Assembly (NCBI RefSeq): GCF_902859595.1
Contig: NZ_CADIJQ010000016.1
Coordinates: forward strand, 19,508 to 83,507
DNA length: 64,000 nt
Direction of reading: 5' to 3'
Source of the DNA: Achromobacter kerstersii
Lineage (GTDB): Bacteria > Pseudomonadota > Gammaproteobacteria > Burkholderiales > Burkholderiaceae_B
Shown: piece after piece, positions 8,827-16,292 of the stretch
Position numbering within the stretch: position 1 is the first letter of the stretch
Layout: every line of letters starts with the position of its first letter
Made by a program: the position numbers and the translations under genes
The notes under the pieces: model-generated
Database searches by the model: none
What the model was told of the DNA's origin: nothing
The model's input: the letters and a program-made list of their open reading frames with translations, nothing else

Positions 8827-9816
8827 ATGACGCAACACGACGACATCCGCATCCTCTGCTCGCCCGCCGCCGCTGACACGCTGCGGCAGGCGCTGCCCCA
8901 TGATGGCCGGCGCTATACCCTGCGCCATCCCGAGCCCGGACAAGCCTGCGATGCGCAAGTGGCCTTTGTGTCGCGCGACATCACGGGCGCATCCACCAAG
9001 TTCAGCATCACGCCCGACACGGCGCGCTACTACGAGGCGATGCGCCACGCGCCGGCGCTGCGCTGGGTGCATGTGCATTCGGCGGGCGCCGACCGCGAGA
9101 TCTATCAAAGCCTGCATGCGCGCGGCGTCACCATCACCACGTCCCAAGGCGCCACGGATGCCGTCGTGGCGCAAACCGCCATCGGCGGCGTGCTGGCGCT
9201 GGCGCGCCGGTTTCCGCTGCTGGCGGCTGACCAGCGTGACCGTGCCTGGCGTCCGCTGCTGGGCGCCCGCACGCCGCGCGACCTGTCTGGCCAGCATGCG
9301 GTGCTGGTCGGCTGGGGCGGCATCGGGCAGCGCATCGGCGCGCTGCTGATGGCGCTGGGGTTGACGCTGACCGTCGTCCGGCATTCGGCTACCGCTGTGC
9401 CACAAGCGCGCCGCACGGCGGCCTATGGCGACCTGCCGGGCCTGCTTCATGATGCCGACTGGCTGGTGCTGGCATGCCCGTTGACACCGGCCACGCGCGA
9501 ACTCGTCAGCCGCGACGCCCTGGCCGCCCTGCCCGCCCACGCCATGGTGGTCAACGTGGCGCGCGGCCATGTCATCGACGAGCCCGCGCTGATCGATGCG
9601 CTTGCCCATGGCCGTCTGGGCGGCGCGTTTCTGGACGTGTTCCAGCAGGAACCGCTGCCACCGGACTCCCCGCTATGGGGGCTGGACAATGTCATCGTCA
9701 CGCCGCACAGCGCGGGCTTCTCGGACGGCAACGCGGCGCGAGTGCGCGAATTGTTCCTGAATAATCTGCGCCGCTGGGCGCAAGGTGAACCGCTGATCAA
9801 TCCCCTGATCGGCTGA
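8827..9816 (+). CDS. D-2-hydroxyacid dehydrogenase (NAD(P)-dependent)
   Basis: 329 residues from ATG 8827, 25 bases after the Bug gene; a longer in-frame reading overlaps that gene and is rejected. The Rossmann motif G-W-G-G-I-G-Q-R-I-G is present, and the catalytic triad residues can be placed: Arg in NVARGHVID, Glu in FQQEPLPPDSPLW and His in VTPHSAGF. Members interconvert 2-keto acids and D-2-hydroxy acids (glyoxylate/hydroxypyruvate reductase group) in the cytoplasm. The gene follows the Bug receptor closely and is probably co-transcribed with it. A strong terminator follows. Confidence 0.92.
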   Translation: MTQHDDIRILCSPAAADTLRQALPHDGRRYTLRHPEPGQACDAQVAFVSRDITGASTKFSITPDTARYYEAMRHAPALRWVHVHSAGADREIYQSLHARGVTITTSQGATDAVVAQTAIGGVLALARRFPLLAADQRDRAWRPLLGARTPRDLSGQHAVLVGWGGIGQRIGALLMALGLTLTVVRHSATAVPQARRTAAYGDLPGLLHDADWLVLACPLTPATRELVSRDALAALPAHAMVVNVARGHVIDEPALIDALAHGRLGGAFLDVFQQEPLPPDSPLWGLDNVIVTPHSAGFSDGNAARVRELFLNNLRRWAQGEPLINPLIG

Positions 9817-9849
9817 CATCGGCAAACTTCAGCTGACGCCGCTCGAAGC

Positions 9850-9880
9850 AAAAAAGCCCGGACCAACGTCCGGGCTTTTT
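9850..9880. terminator. bidirectional rho-independent terminator
   Basis: An AAAAAGCCCGGAC stem pairs with GTCCGGGCTTTTT around a CAAC loop. It has an A-run on one side and a T-run on the other, so it can serve both the dehydrogenase gene (plus) and the MFS gene (minus), which converge here. Confidence 0.92.
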
Positions 9881-9899
9881 GCTGTTTGCGTCGCGGCGA

Positions 9900-11222
9900 T
9901 CAGCGTTGCAACGGCGCCTTGGCCGTTTCCTTCGCCGCCAGCAGCGCCACCGCCGTCACGGCCAACGCAGCCGCCACGTACAGCGAAATAGCCAGCGTTG
10001 AATTCCACGACTTGTACAGGCTGGCGATGATCAGCGGCGCAAACCCGCCGCCCACAATGCCCGCCAGCGTGTACGCCAACGACGACCCGGCGTAGCGCAC
10101 CCGGCCCGGGAACTGTTCGGTGATGAATGCGGCTTGCGGGCCGTACATCAGAGCGTGAATCAACAGGCCCACCACCACCGCCGCGCAAATGGCGATGGGG
10201 TGCGCCGTGTCCATCAGCACAAAGAACACGAACGCCCAGATCATGCCCAGCACCGCGCCCAACAGATACACCGGACGGCGGCCGATCTTGTCGGACAGCG
10301 CGCCGCACAGCGGCACCGCGATGGCGTTGAGCGCCGCGCCCAGCATCGTCGCCGTCAGCGCCATGGGCCGCGACAAGTGCAGCACCGTCGTCACGTAGGT
10401 CAACGTGAAAACGACCACCAGCGCATACAAGACGTCGGAGCCAATGCGCGAACCGCCCGCGATCAGCAACTGGCGCCAGTGCTGGCCCAGCACTTCCTTG
10501 ATGGGCGTGCTGGCGGTTTCCCGCTTTTCTTCCATCTCCCGAAACACCGGCGTTTCTTCGACGCCGCGGCGCAGCCACAAGCCGAACATCACCAGCGCCA
10601 CGCTGGAGACGAACGGCACGCGCCAGCCCCACGACTGAAAATCTTCCGCGCTGAGAAATGCGGTGACGATGGCGATGAAGCCCGTGCCGATCAGCGTGCC
10701 GCACGACGGCCCAACCTGCGTGAACGAGGCGTTGCGGCCACGTTGGTGCGGCTTGCCATGTTCCATCGACAACAGCACCGCGCCCGCCCATTCGCCGCCC
10801 AAGGCCACGCCCTGCACGAAGCGCAACGCCACCAGCGCCACTGGCGCCCAGACGCCCCACGAGGCATAGGTGGGCAGCAGCCCCATCAGCCCGGTCGAAA
10901 TGCCCATGATGACCAGGGTGGCAACCAGCACGAACTTGCGGCCCAGGCGGTCGCCCAGATGGCCGAAGACGAAGCCGCCCAGCGGCCGCGACACATAGCC
11001 CACCGCGTACGTCGAGAAGGCCAGGATGGTGCCCGTCAGCGGATCGAACGACGGGAAGAAGATCGAGTTGAAGACCAGCGCCGCCATCAGGTTGTAGATG
11101 GTGAAGTCGTACCACTCCAGTGTGGTGCCGACCGAGCTGGCCATTGCCAGCCGGCGCATCTTGTTGGGCGCACCGGCGGTGTCGGCCGCGGCCGACGCCG
11201 CGGGCAAGGTGTGTTCAGCCAT
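9900..11222 (-). CDS. MFS transporter, metabolite:H+ symporter (MHS) type
   Basis: 440 residues with about 12 hydrophobic segments. The N-terminus carries the MHS pattern A-S-S-V-G-T-T-L-E-W-Y-D-F-T-I-Y, and the MFS loop motif G-x-L-x-D-R-x-G-R-K is seen as G-H-L-G-D-R-L-G-R-K. The segment R-F-V-Q-G-V-A-L-G-G-E-W is typical of the citrate/proline/shikimate-type symporters. It lies 28 bases downstream of the dimeric-barrel protein gene on the same strand and is probably co-transcribed with it. The substrate is likely a carboxylate or other small organic acid (family-level inference). Confidence 0.92.
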   Translation of the reverse strand: MAEHTLPAASAAADTAGAPNKMRRLAMASSVGTTLEWYDFTIYNLMAALVFNSIFFPSFDPLTGTILAFSTYAVGYVSRPLGGFVFGHLGDRLGRKFVLVATLVIMGISTGLMGLLPTYASWGVWAPVALVALRFVQGVALGGEWAGAVLLSMEHGKPHQRGRNASFTQVGPSCGTLIGTGFIAIVTAFLSAEDFQSWGWRVPFVSSVALVMFGLWLRRGVEETPVFREMEEKRETASTPIKEVLGQHWRQLLIAGGSRIGSDVLYALVVVFTLTYVTTVLHLSRPMALTATMLGAALNAIAVPLCGALSDKIGRRPVYLLGAVLGMIWAFVFFVLMDTAHPIAICAAVVVGLLIHALMYGPQAAFITEQFPGRVRYAGSSLAYTLAGIVGGGFAPLIIASLYKSWNSTLAISLYVAAALAVTAVALLAAKETAKAPLQR

Positions 11223-11250
11223 GAGGTTCCCCTTGTTTTGTGATTCAGTG

Positions 11251-11922
11251 TTAGCGCAGATCGGACGCGTTCAGCTTCCAGCCCAGCTCAAGCAGCCAGG
11301 CTTGGGACGCGTCGGTCTTGAAGGCGGCGGCGGCCTGGTCACGCAAGGCCAATGCGCCCGCTTCGGTGCTGGCTTCCACGATGAAGATCGGCGCCAGCTG
11401 GCGCTGCTCGGTGGATTCACGCGGCAGCGGCGTGCTGAGCACCGGGTCAGGCACCAGCAGGTACGACTGCACGAAGCCATCCGCGCCTGACAACATCAGG
11501 CCCAGCTCGCGCGCCTGCACGATCAAGGCTTCGGCGGTATCCTTCATCGGCAAGGGCAGCACCACCAGTTGGCTGCCGCTGCCCGCGCCGATGACGGCTT
11601 CGACCGCGCACACGCGGCGCATCGGGTCGCGCATGCGGTCCAGGTTGGCCACCGACCACGGCGTCTGGCGTTCGAACGCGGCGCGGTAGTCGGCGGTGGT
11701 GAAGGCGCCCAGCGATTCGGTGCGGTACAGGCCCAGGTACTTGCGCCCGCCGTGGCGCGACACATAGCGTGCGCCAGACAGAAAGCCGGGAATGCGCACG
11801 CGTTCTTCCACGTGTTCGCGGTCGTACCAGCGGTTGAAATCGGGTTCGTCGGCGGCGGCCACGTCAGAAGCGACGAACAGCAGGCCATTGGGAAGCGAGG
11901 CAGAGGCGGCGGAATAGCTCAT
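11251..11922 (-). CDS. Dimeric alpha/beta-barrel-like protein, function unknown
   Basis: 223 residues from ATG 11922; an upstream in-frame ATG would add 23 unconvincing residues. The N-terminal half contains D-F-N-R-W-Y-D-R-E-H-V-E-E-R-V-R-I-P-G-F, which resembles the W-Y-x-x-E-H / H-I-P-G-F region of EthD/ABM-like ferredoxin-fold proteins. The second half may be a degenerate repeat of the same fold. It is the first gene after a LysR regulator on the same strand and precedes the MFS gene, with an inverted repeat upstream. It could process the transported substrate; no catalytic residues are recognised. Confidence 0.7.
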   Translation of the reverse strand: MSYSAASASLPNGLLFVASDVAAADEPDFNRWYDREHVEERVRIPGFLSGARYVSRHGGRKYLGLYRTESLGAFTTADYRAAFERQTPWSVANLDRMRDPMRRVCAVEAVIGAGSGSQLVVLPLPMKDTAEALIVQARELGLMLSGADGFVQSYLLVPDPVLSTPLPRESTEQRQLAPIFIVEASTEAGALALRDQAAAAFKTDASQAWLLELGWKLNASDLR

Positions 11923-11994
11923 AAGCGGAAGACCAGGGTTCCAACAATTTCGGAAGGCCCAATCTTCGTCCGCCAGGCGGGGCGGCGACAAACG

Positions 11995-12025
11995 AGTAAT
12001 TCTTCCTCACGGCAACAGAATTACT
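11995..12025. promoter_or_regulatory. perfect 9-bp inverted repeat, candidate operator
   Basis: AGTAATTCT (11995-12003) and AGAATTACT (12017-12025) are exact reverse complements separated by 13 bases, in an AT-rich pocket between the LysR stop and the dimeric-barrel gene start. Position and dyad symmetry suggest an operator for the LysR protein; a terminator is less likely because no T-run follows. Confidence 0.55.
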
Positions 12026-12047
12026 GAGCGCCACCCTAGGGATAACA

Positions 12048-12959
12048 CTATTGCGCAGACCCGAAACGCGGCGCCACCACCGATGTCGTGAACTGGTCAG
12101 ACGCGCGGCTGGCCAGCTCCGCCACCAGCCGGATGGCGTCCGACCCGGCGCTTTCCAGATAGCTCACCACCAGCAGTTGCGGCGGCACGGGCACGTCACT
12201 GCGGATGACCTGCACTTCGCCGCGCGCCACGTATTCATACATGGGCGGCAGCGGCACCAGTGCCCGGCCAAAGCCGCTTTTCACCAGCCGCGCCAACGCC
12301 GACATCGAGCTCACGCAGTGCACCTTGCCTTGCGGCATGCCCGCTTCGCGATACAGCGCCTTCAAGGCCTCATGCGGTTGCGAACCCGGGCTCATCGTCA
12401 ACACCGGCTCGCTCAGCAGTTGCTGCACGGTCAGCGATGGCTCGTCGCCCGCCGGCCCCACCCAGCCCATTTCCATCGGCAGGCAGGCGGTGCTGATGAT
12501 GCCCGTGTCGCTGAGCAAATCGGTTTGCAGGGCGATGTCCAGCGTGCCTTCGCGCAAACCGCGATGCAGTGCGCGCGTGGTTTCGGATGTCAGCTGCACC
12601 TCGATGCCGGGATAGGTGGACTTCAGGTTCGTCAGGAAACCGATCAGCCACGTGTGCACCACGGTTTCGATCGCGCCAATGCGGACCAGGCCGAACACTT
12701 CGTCGCCGCGCTTGCCCAGCGACAGGATCTGCTGGCGGATTTCCAGCAGCCGTTCGCCGTAGTCCAGCAGCCGCGTGCCCACGGCTGTCAGGCGCAATTC
12801 CTTGGCGTCGCGCTCGAACAGCCGCGCGCCGATATCTTCTTCCAGCGAGGCAATGCGATTGGCCACGGCGGCCTGGGTGATGTGGAGACGGTCGCTGGCG
12901 GCCCGGAAACTGCCCAGGCGCGCCGACCAGAGAAAGGCTTCGACGAAACGCGTATTCAT
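12048..12959 (-). CDS. LysR-family transcriptional regulator
   Basis: 303 residues from ATG 12959 (M-N-T-R-F-V-E-A-F-L-W-S-A-R-L-G-S-F start); a 20-residue upstream extension is rejected. The HTH (about 1-60: AASDRLHITQAAVANRIASLE) and effector-binding domain are both complete. It sits upstream of the dimeric-barrel/MFS genes on the same strand and diverges from the ABC-importer gene, with about 363 bases between start codons. The first role (local regulator of barrel plus MFS) is favoured because the divergent operon has its own sigma-54 promoter. Confidence 0.9.
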   Translation of the reverse strand: MNTRFVEAFLWSARLGSFRAASDRLHITQAAVANRIASLEEDIGARLFERDAKELRLTAVGTRLLDYGERLLEIRQQILSLGKRGDEVFGLVRIGAIETVVHTWLIGFLTNLKSTYPGIEVQLTSETTRALHRGLREGTLDIALQTDLLSDTGIISTACLPMEMGWVGPAGDEPSLTVQQLLSEPVLTMSPGSQPHEALKALYREAGMPQGKVHCVSSMSALARLVKSGFGRALVPLPPMYEYVARGEVQVIRSDVPVPPQLLVVSYLESAGSDAIRLVAELASRASDQFTTSVVAPRFGSAQ

Positions 12960-13140
12960 GATCCATGGCGCCGCGTGACGGCGCTCAACTCTTTTGCAAG
13001 CTCCGCGACGGCGGGCCACGGCATGGCGACCATGCTACCGCCTTCCAGGCCGCTGCGCCGTGGCTGCTCCGGCCTGGAAGGCGCTAGCGGTTGCTTCTGG
13101 CGGACTGCCGCCGCGTTATGTCCCCTTCTATGGTGCGGCA

Positions 13141-13157
13141 TGCACCAATGTGGCGCG
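13141..13157. promoter_or_regulatory. candidate NtrC-binding site upstream of the ABC importer
   Basis: TGCACCAATGTGGCGCG matches the NtrC consensus TGCACCAnnnTGGTGCA at 12 of 14 defined positions. Its centre is about 99 bases upstream of the start point predicted from the sigma-54 element at 13222-13237, a usual enhancer distance. Protein identity is inferred from consensus only. Confidence 0.55.
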
Positions 13158-13221
13158 CGCAAGGCACCAGCCCGATGCCCCGCGCCCCCGCGCCCCAGGG
13201 CGGAGCCGGCTTGCGCAAACC

Positions 13222-13237
13222 TGGCACGCGTTTTGCT
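13222..13237 (+). promoter_or_regulatory. sigma-54 (-24/-12) promoter of the ABC importer/AtzG-AtzE operon
   Basis: TGGCACGCGTTTTGCT matches the sigma-54 consensus TGGCACG-N4-TTGCW at every defined base, preceded by a pyrimidine. It lies 86 bases before the substrate-binding-protein ATG. The rest of the 363-base gap between the divergent genes holds the NtrC-like site and no credible ORF. Confidence 0.8.
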
Positions 13238-13322
13238 TGATGACTGGTATGCAAGCTTGTCTACAAGACAGGCAACCGATCACTGCAACCCAGAACTCAC
13301 CCCGCGCCCTTCAGGAGCCCTC

Positions 13323-14330
13323 ATGATCAACCGCAATGCGTCCTTCGCTTTCAACGCCACCCGCCGCCGCCTGATTCAAGGGGCCGCAATGGGCGCCGCG
13401 ACGCTGGCCGCTCCCGCGCTGGTGCGTGCGCAATCGGGCCCGGTGATCCGCATCGGCTTCTGGCCGGTTGCCGCCGGCCTGCCGTTCTACGCCGCGGTTG
13501 AGAAAGGCTATTTCAAGGAAGCGGGCCTGAACGTCGAACCGCTGAAGTTCGCCGGCGCGCAGCAGGTCATGGAAGCCATGCTGGCGGGCCGCGCAGACGG
13601 CAGCGCCAACGGCACGGGCTCGGCCAACCTGGCCATTGGCGAAATCGCGTCGCCCGGCTTGTTCAAGATTTTTGCGTCCAACCCCAGCAACGCCAAGAAC
13701 GTGCTGGATGAGTTCATCGTCGCGAAAGACAGTCCCATCAAATCCATAGCAGACCTCAAGGGGAAAAAGGTCGGATCTGGACCCGGCATCCAGAACGCCA
13801 CGCTGGCCAAAGCAGTACTGGAGCGCGCCGGCGCAACCGGGGCAACCGTGGTCGAGTTGGCAATCAGCCAGCACGTCGCCGCGGTTGCCGCCGGCCAGTT
13901 GGATGCGTGCTACACGCTGGAGCCCACGGGCACGGTGGGCCGCTTGAACGGCACCACGCGCGTGCTGGAAACGGGCGTCATCGCCAAGTATGTATTGGGC
14001 GATCCGATGGCGCCGTGGTTCGGCGGGTCGGCCTCGCTGACCACCGCCTTCCTGAAGAAGCACCCCGAGGAAAGCAAGAAATTCATCGCCGCCTACGCGC
14101 GCGGCATCGAACTGATCCGCACCAAGCCGGCCGAGGCGCGCCCCTTCATGAAGGGCTACACCGCCATCGAAGGCCCCATGACCGAAGAAGTGCCGCTGGC
14201 CGCCTACACGCTCTACAACGAGTTCACGGCAAGCGACATCCAGTACTTCCAGAAATTCTTCGACCTGTTCACCGACAAGGGCATCTTCGCGCAAAAGGTC
14301 GACGTGTCGAGCATGCTTTATAAGGGCTGA
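13323..14330 (+). CDS. ABC transporter substrate-binding protein (NrtA/SsuA/THI5-like)
   Basis: 335 residues from ATG 13323 with AGGAG eight bases upstream; the open frame extends far upstream but without family similarity. The N-terminus has a twin-arginine-like RRRLIQGAAMGAATLAAPALVRA signal. The mature part starts V-I-R-I-G-F-W-P-V-A-A-G-L-P-F-Y-A-A-V-E-K-G-Y-F-K-E-A-G-L, typical of NMT1/THI5-like receptors for nitrate, sulfonates, taurine or pyrimidines. It is the first gene of a sigma-54-driven operon leading into permease, ATPase and amidase genes, so the ligand is probably a nitrogenous amide or heterocycle (inference). Confidence 0.92.
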   Translation: MINRNASFAFNATRRRLIQGAAMGAATLAAPALVRAQSGPVIRIGFWPVAAGLPFYAAVEKGYFKEAGLNVEPLKFAGAQQVMEAMLAGRADGSANGTGSANLAIGEIASPGLFKIFASNPSNAKNVLDEFIVAKDSPIKSIADLKGKKVGSGPGIQNATLAKAVLERAGATGATVVELAISQHVAAVAAGQLDACYTLEPTGTVGRLNGTTRVLETGVIAKYVLGDPMAPWFGGSASLTTAFLKKHPEESKKFIAAYARGIELIRTKPAEARPFMKGYTAIEGPMTEEVPLAAYTLYNEFTASDIQYFQKFFDLFTDKGIFAQKVDVSSMLYKG

Positions 14331-14333
14331 CCC

Positions 14334-15230
14334 ATGCCAGCAACGACCGCAACTTCCGCAGCGGCAGCGGCAACGGGAAGCACCGTGGCCGTGGCCGTCG
14401 CACCAACGAAGGCATCGAGCGCCATGACATCCCCCTCCGCCACGAGCGCTGCGCCCGCCAAGCAGCCGCCTCGCAAATTCAACGGGACGCGGTTTCTGCC
14501 GCTGATCGGCCCCCTGGCGCTGTTCATCGTGTGGGACCTGGTGGTGCGCCTGCAACTCGTCAGCCCCGTGCTGCTGCCCACGCCCAGCGCCACCATCGTC
14601 GCGCTGGTCAAGGGCCTGGCGGGCGGCCCGCTGCTGTGGGACTTCCTGGCGTCCTTGAACCGCACGTTGCAGGCGTTTGTGATTGCCGGCGTGATTGGCG
14701 TGCCGCTGGGCGTGCTGTTGGGCAGCAATGAAAAGGCGTATCGCAGCGTGGAGTTCCTGGTGGACTTTTTCCGCTCGACACCGTCGTCTGCGCTGATCCC
14801 GTTGTTCCTGATGATCTTCGGCGTGACCGACATGAACAAGATCGCCATCGCCGCGTTTGCGGCCGTGCTGGTGATTCTGTTCAACAGCGCCTATGGCGTC
14901 ATCAATGCGCGCAAGCAGCGCGTGATGGCGGCGCGGGTGATGGGCGCCTCGCGTTGGCAGATCTTCAAAGACGTGCTGATCTGGGAAAGCCTGCAACCCA
15001 CGTTCGTGGGCCTGCGCAGCGGGGTGTCGATGGCGCTGGTGATCGTGATCGTGGCCGAGATGTTCATCGGGTCCGACAGCGGCCTGGGCAATCGCATCAT
15101 CAATGCCCAGCAGGTGTTGAACGTGCGCGAGATGTACGCGGCCATCTTGGCTGCGGGCGCCTTGGGCTATGTGCTGAACATCCTTTTTCTTGTGCTGGAA
15201 AAGCGCGTGGTCCATTGGAGCGGCCGATAA
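14334..15230 (+). CDS. ABC transporter permease (SsuC/TauC type)
   Basis: 298 residues starting three bases after the receptor gene. The first ~48 residues are Ala/Thr/Ser-rich and low-complexity; an internal ATG at residue 31 is a possible start. Six hydrophobic segments follow, and the binding-protein-dependent EAA-like loop appears as R-V-M-G-A-S-R-W-Q-I-F-K-D-V-L-I. It forms the inner-membrane channel of the importer with the adjacent ATPase, whose ATG directly abuts its stop codon (TAAATG). Confidence 0.92.
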   Translation: MPATTATSAAAAATGSTVAVAVAPTKASSAMTSPSATSAAPAKQPPRKFNGTRFLPLIGPLALFIVWDLVVRLQLVSPVLLPTPSATIVALVKGLAGGPLLWDFLASLNRTLQAFVIAGVIGVPLGVLLGSNEKAYRSVEFLVDFFRSTPSSALIPLFLMIFGVTDMNKIAIAAFAAVLVILFNSAYGVINARKQRVMAARVMGASRWQIFKDVLIWESLQPTFVGLRSGVSMALVIVIVAEMFIGSDSGLGNRIINAQQVLNVREMYAAILAAGALGYVLNILFLVLEKRVVHWSGR

Positions 15231-16052
15231 ATGTCCACCGTCATCAACCCCATCATCGCCCCCGGCCCTGCCGCCGCGCCCTTTGCGCCCGGCCCGCTGG
15301 GCACGCACATCACCATCCGCGGCCTGACCAAGTATTTCGCGGGCTGGCCGCTGTATGAAGACTTCAACCTGGACATCCCCAAGGGCAAGATCGTCTCGGT
15401 GTTCGGCCCCAACGGCTGCGGAAAATCCACGCTGATCAACATGATCGCGGGGCTGATTCCCATCGACGCAGGCGAGATCCTGTTCGACGGCAAGTCGCTG
15501 GCGCAGACGAAGATCGGCTACGTGTTCCAGAACTATCGCGAGGCCATGTTCCCGTGGCTGCGCACCATCGACAACATCGCGTACCCGCTGCGTCTGGAAG
15601 GCCGCAGCAAGGCCGAAGTGGATGCGCGCGTGGAAGAGCTGGTGGCGTCGTTTGACGTCAAGTTCGACCTGAAGCGGTATCCCTATGAATTGTCGGGCGG
15701 GCAGCAGCAGACGGCGTCCATCATGCGGGCGCTGGCCCCCGGCCCCGAAGTGCTGTTCCTGGACGAGCCGTTCTCGGCGCTGGACTTCGAGATGACGCTG
15801 TTCATCCGCGAAAAACTGCAAGAAGTGTTCTTGCAGACGGGCACGACCATGCTGCTGGTGTCGCACGACCTGGAAGAGGCCGTGTACCTGGCGGACCAGG
15901 TGCTGCTCTTGACCAAGCGGCCCACGCGCGTGGCCGAGATTCTGGACTACACCGACGCCCGCCCCCGCACCGTGGAAACCTTGTCGGAACCCAGCTTCAT
16001 CCAGATGAAGAAACTGAGCCTGGAGATCTTCCAGCGCGAAGTGCGCAAGTGA
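15231..16052 (+). CDS. ABC transporter ATP-binding protein (SsuB/TauB type)
   Basis: 273 residues. Walker A G-P-N-G-C-G-K-S-T (59-67), Q-loop V-F-Q-N-Y, signature L-S-G-G-Q-Q-Q, Walker B V-L-F-L-D-E-P-F-S-A-L-D and switch histidine L-V-S-H-D-L are all intact, so the protein should be an active ATPase energising the importer. The first ~25 residues are Pro/Ala-rich. Its start abuts the permease stop. The following AtzG gene is 57 bases downstream on the same strand with no terminator between, implying a single operon. Confidence 0.93.
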   Translation: MSTVINPIIAPGPAAAPFAPGPLGTHITIRGLTKYFAGWPLYEDFNLDIPKGKIVSVFGPNGCGKSTLINMIAGLIPIDAGEILFDGKSLAQTKIGYVFQNYREAMFPWLRTIDNIAYPLRLEGRSKAEVDARVEELVASFDVKFDLKRYPYELSGGQQQTASIMRALAPGPEVLFLDEPFSALDFEMTLFIREKLQEVFLQTGTTMLLVSHDLEEAVYLADQVLLLTKRPTRVAEILDYTDARPRTVETLSEPSFIQMKKLSLEIFQREVRK

Positions 16053-16109
16053 TTTTGAGTACGCTTTAACCCCCAGCAGCAACCATCCAGTCTATCGGGA
16101 GCATCCGCC

Positions 16110-16292
16110 ATGACCCAGGAAACCATCGATCAATACGTGCGTAGCGCCTTGGCGTTATCGGGCTACGCGCTGCGCGAATCCACCACGGCGGAAGTCGTGC
16201 AGCAGTTCTCGCGCATCCACGACATTGCGGCCAGCTTCGTTGACGAGCCGCTGCCGGTGGAACTGGAATCGGCTTCGGTGTTCCGTCCGTGA
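16110..16292 (+). CDS. AtzG/HpxX-like small amidase subunit (DUF4089)
   Basis: 60 residues with GGGAG upstream. The sequence D-Q-Y-V-R-S-A-L-A-L-S-G-Y at the N-terminus and Q-F-S-R-I-H-D-I-A near residue 35 correspond to the DUF4089/AtzG family. AtzG is a GatC-like partner that forms a complex with the AtzE amidase in s-triazine/carboxybiuret breakdown, and HpxX is its counterpart in oxalurate breakdown. The stop overlaps the amidase start as GTGA, which fits a stoichiometric two-subunit enzyme. The low complexity of so small a protein limits certainty, but context is strongly supportive. Confidence 0.85.
   Translation: MTQETIDQYVRSALALSGYALRESTTAEVVQQFSRIHDIAASFVDEPLPVELESASVFRP

Noticed and set aside
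13131..13146. Second NtrC site (GGTGC-GGCAT-GCACC)
   Set aside because: The dyad arms are in the reverse order relative to the NtrC consensus (GCACC-N5-GGTGC).
13311..16082. Open reading frame of >900 codons on the minus strand
   Set aside because: It is antisense to the ABC importer genes, is rich in His/Gln/Arg with no domain, and reflects codon bias of high-GC coding DNA.
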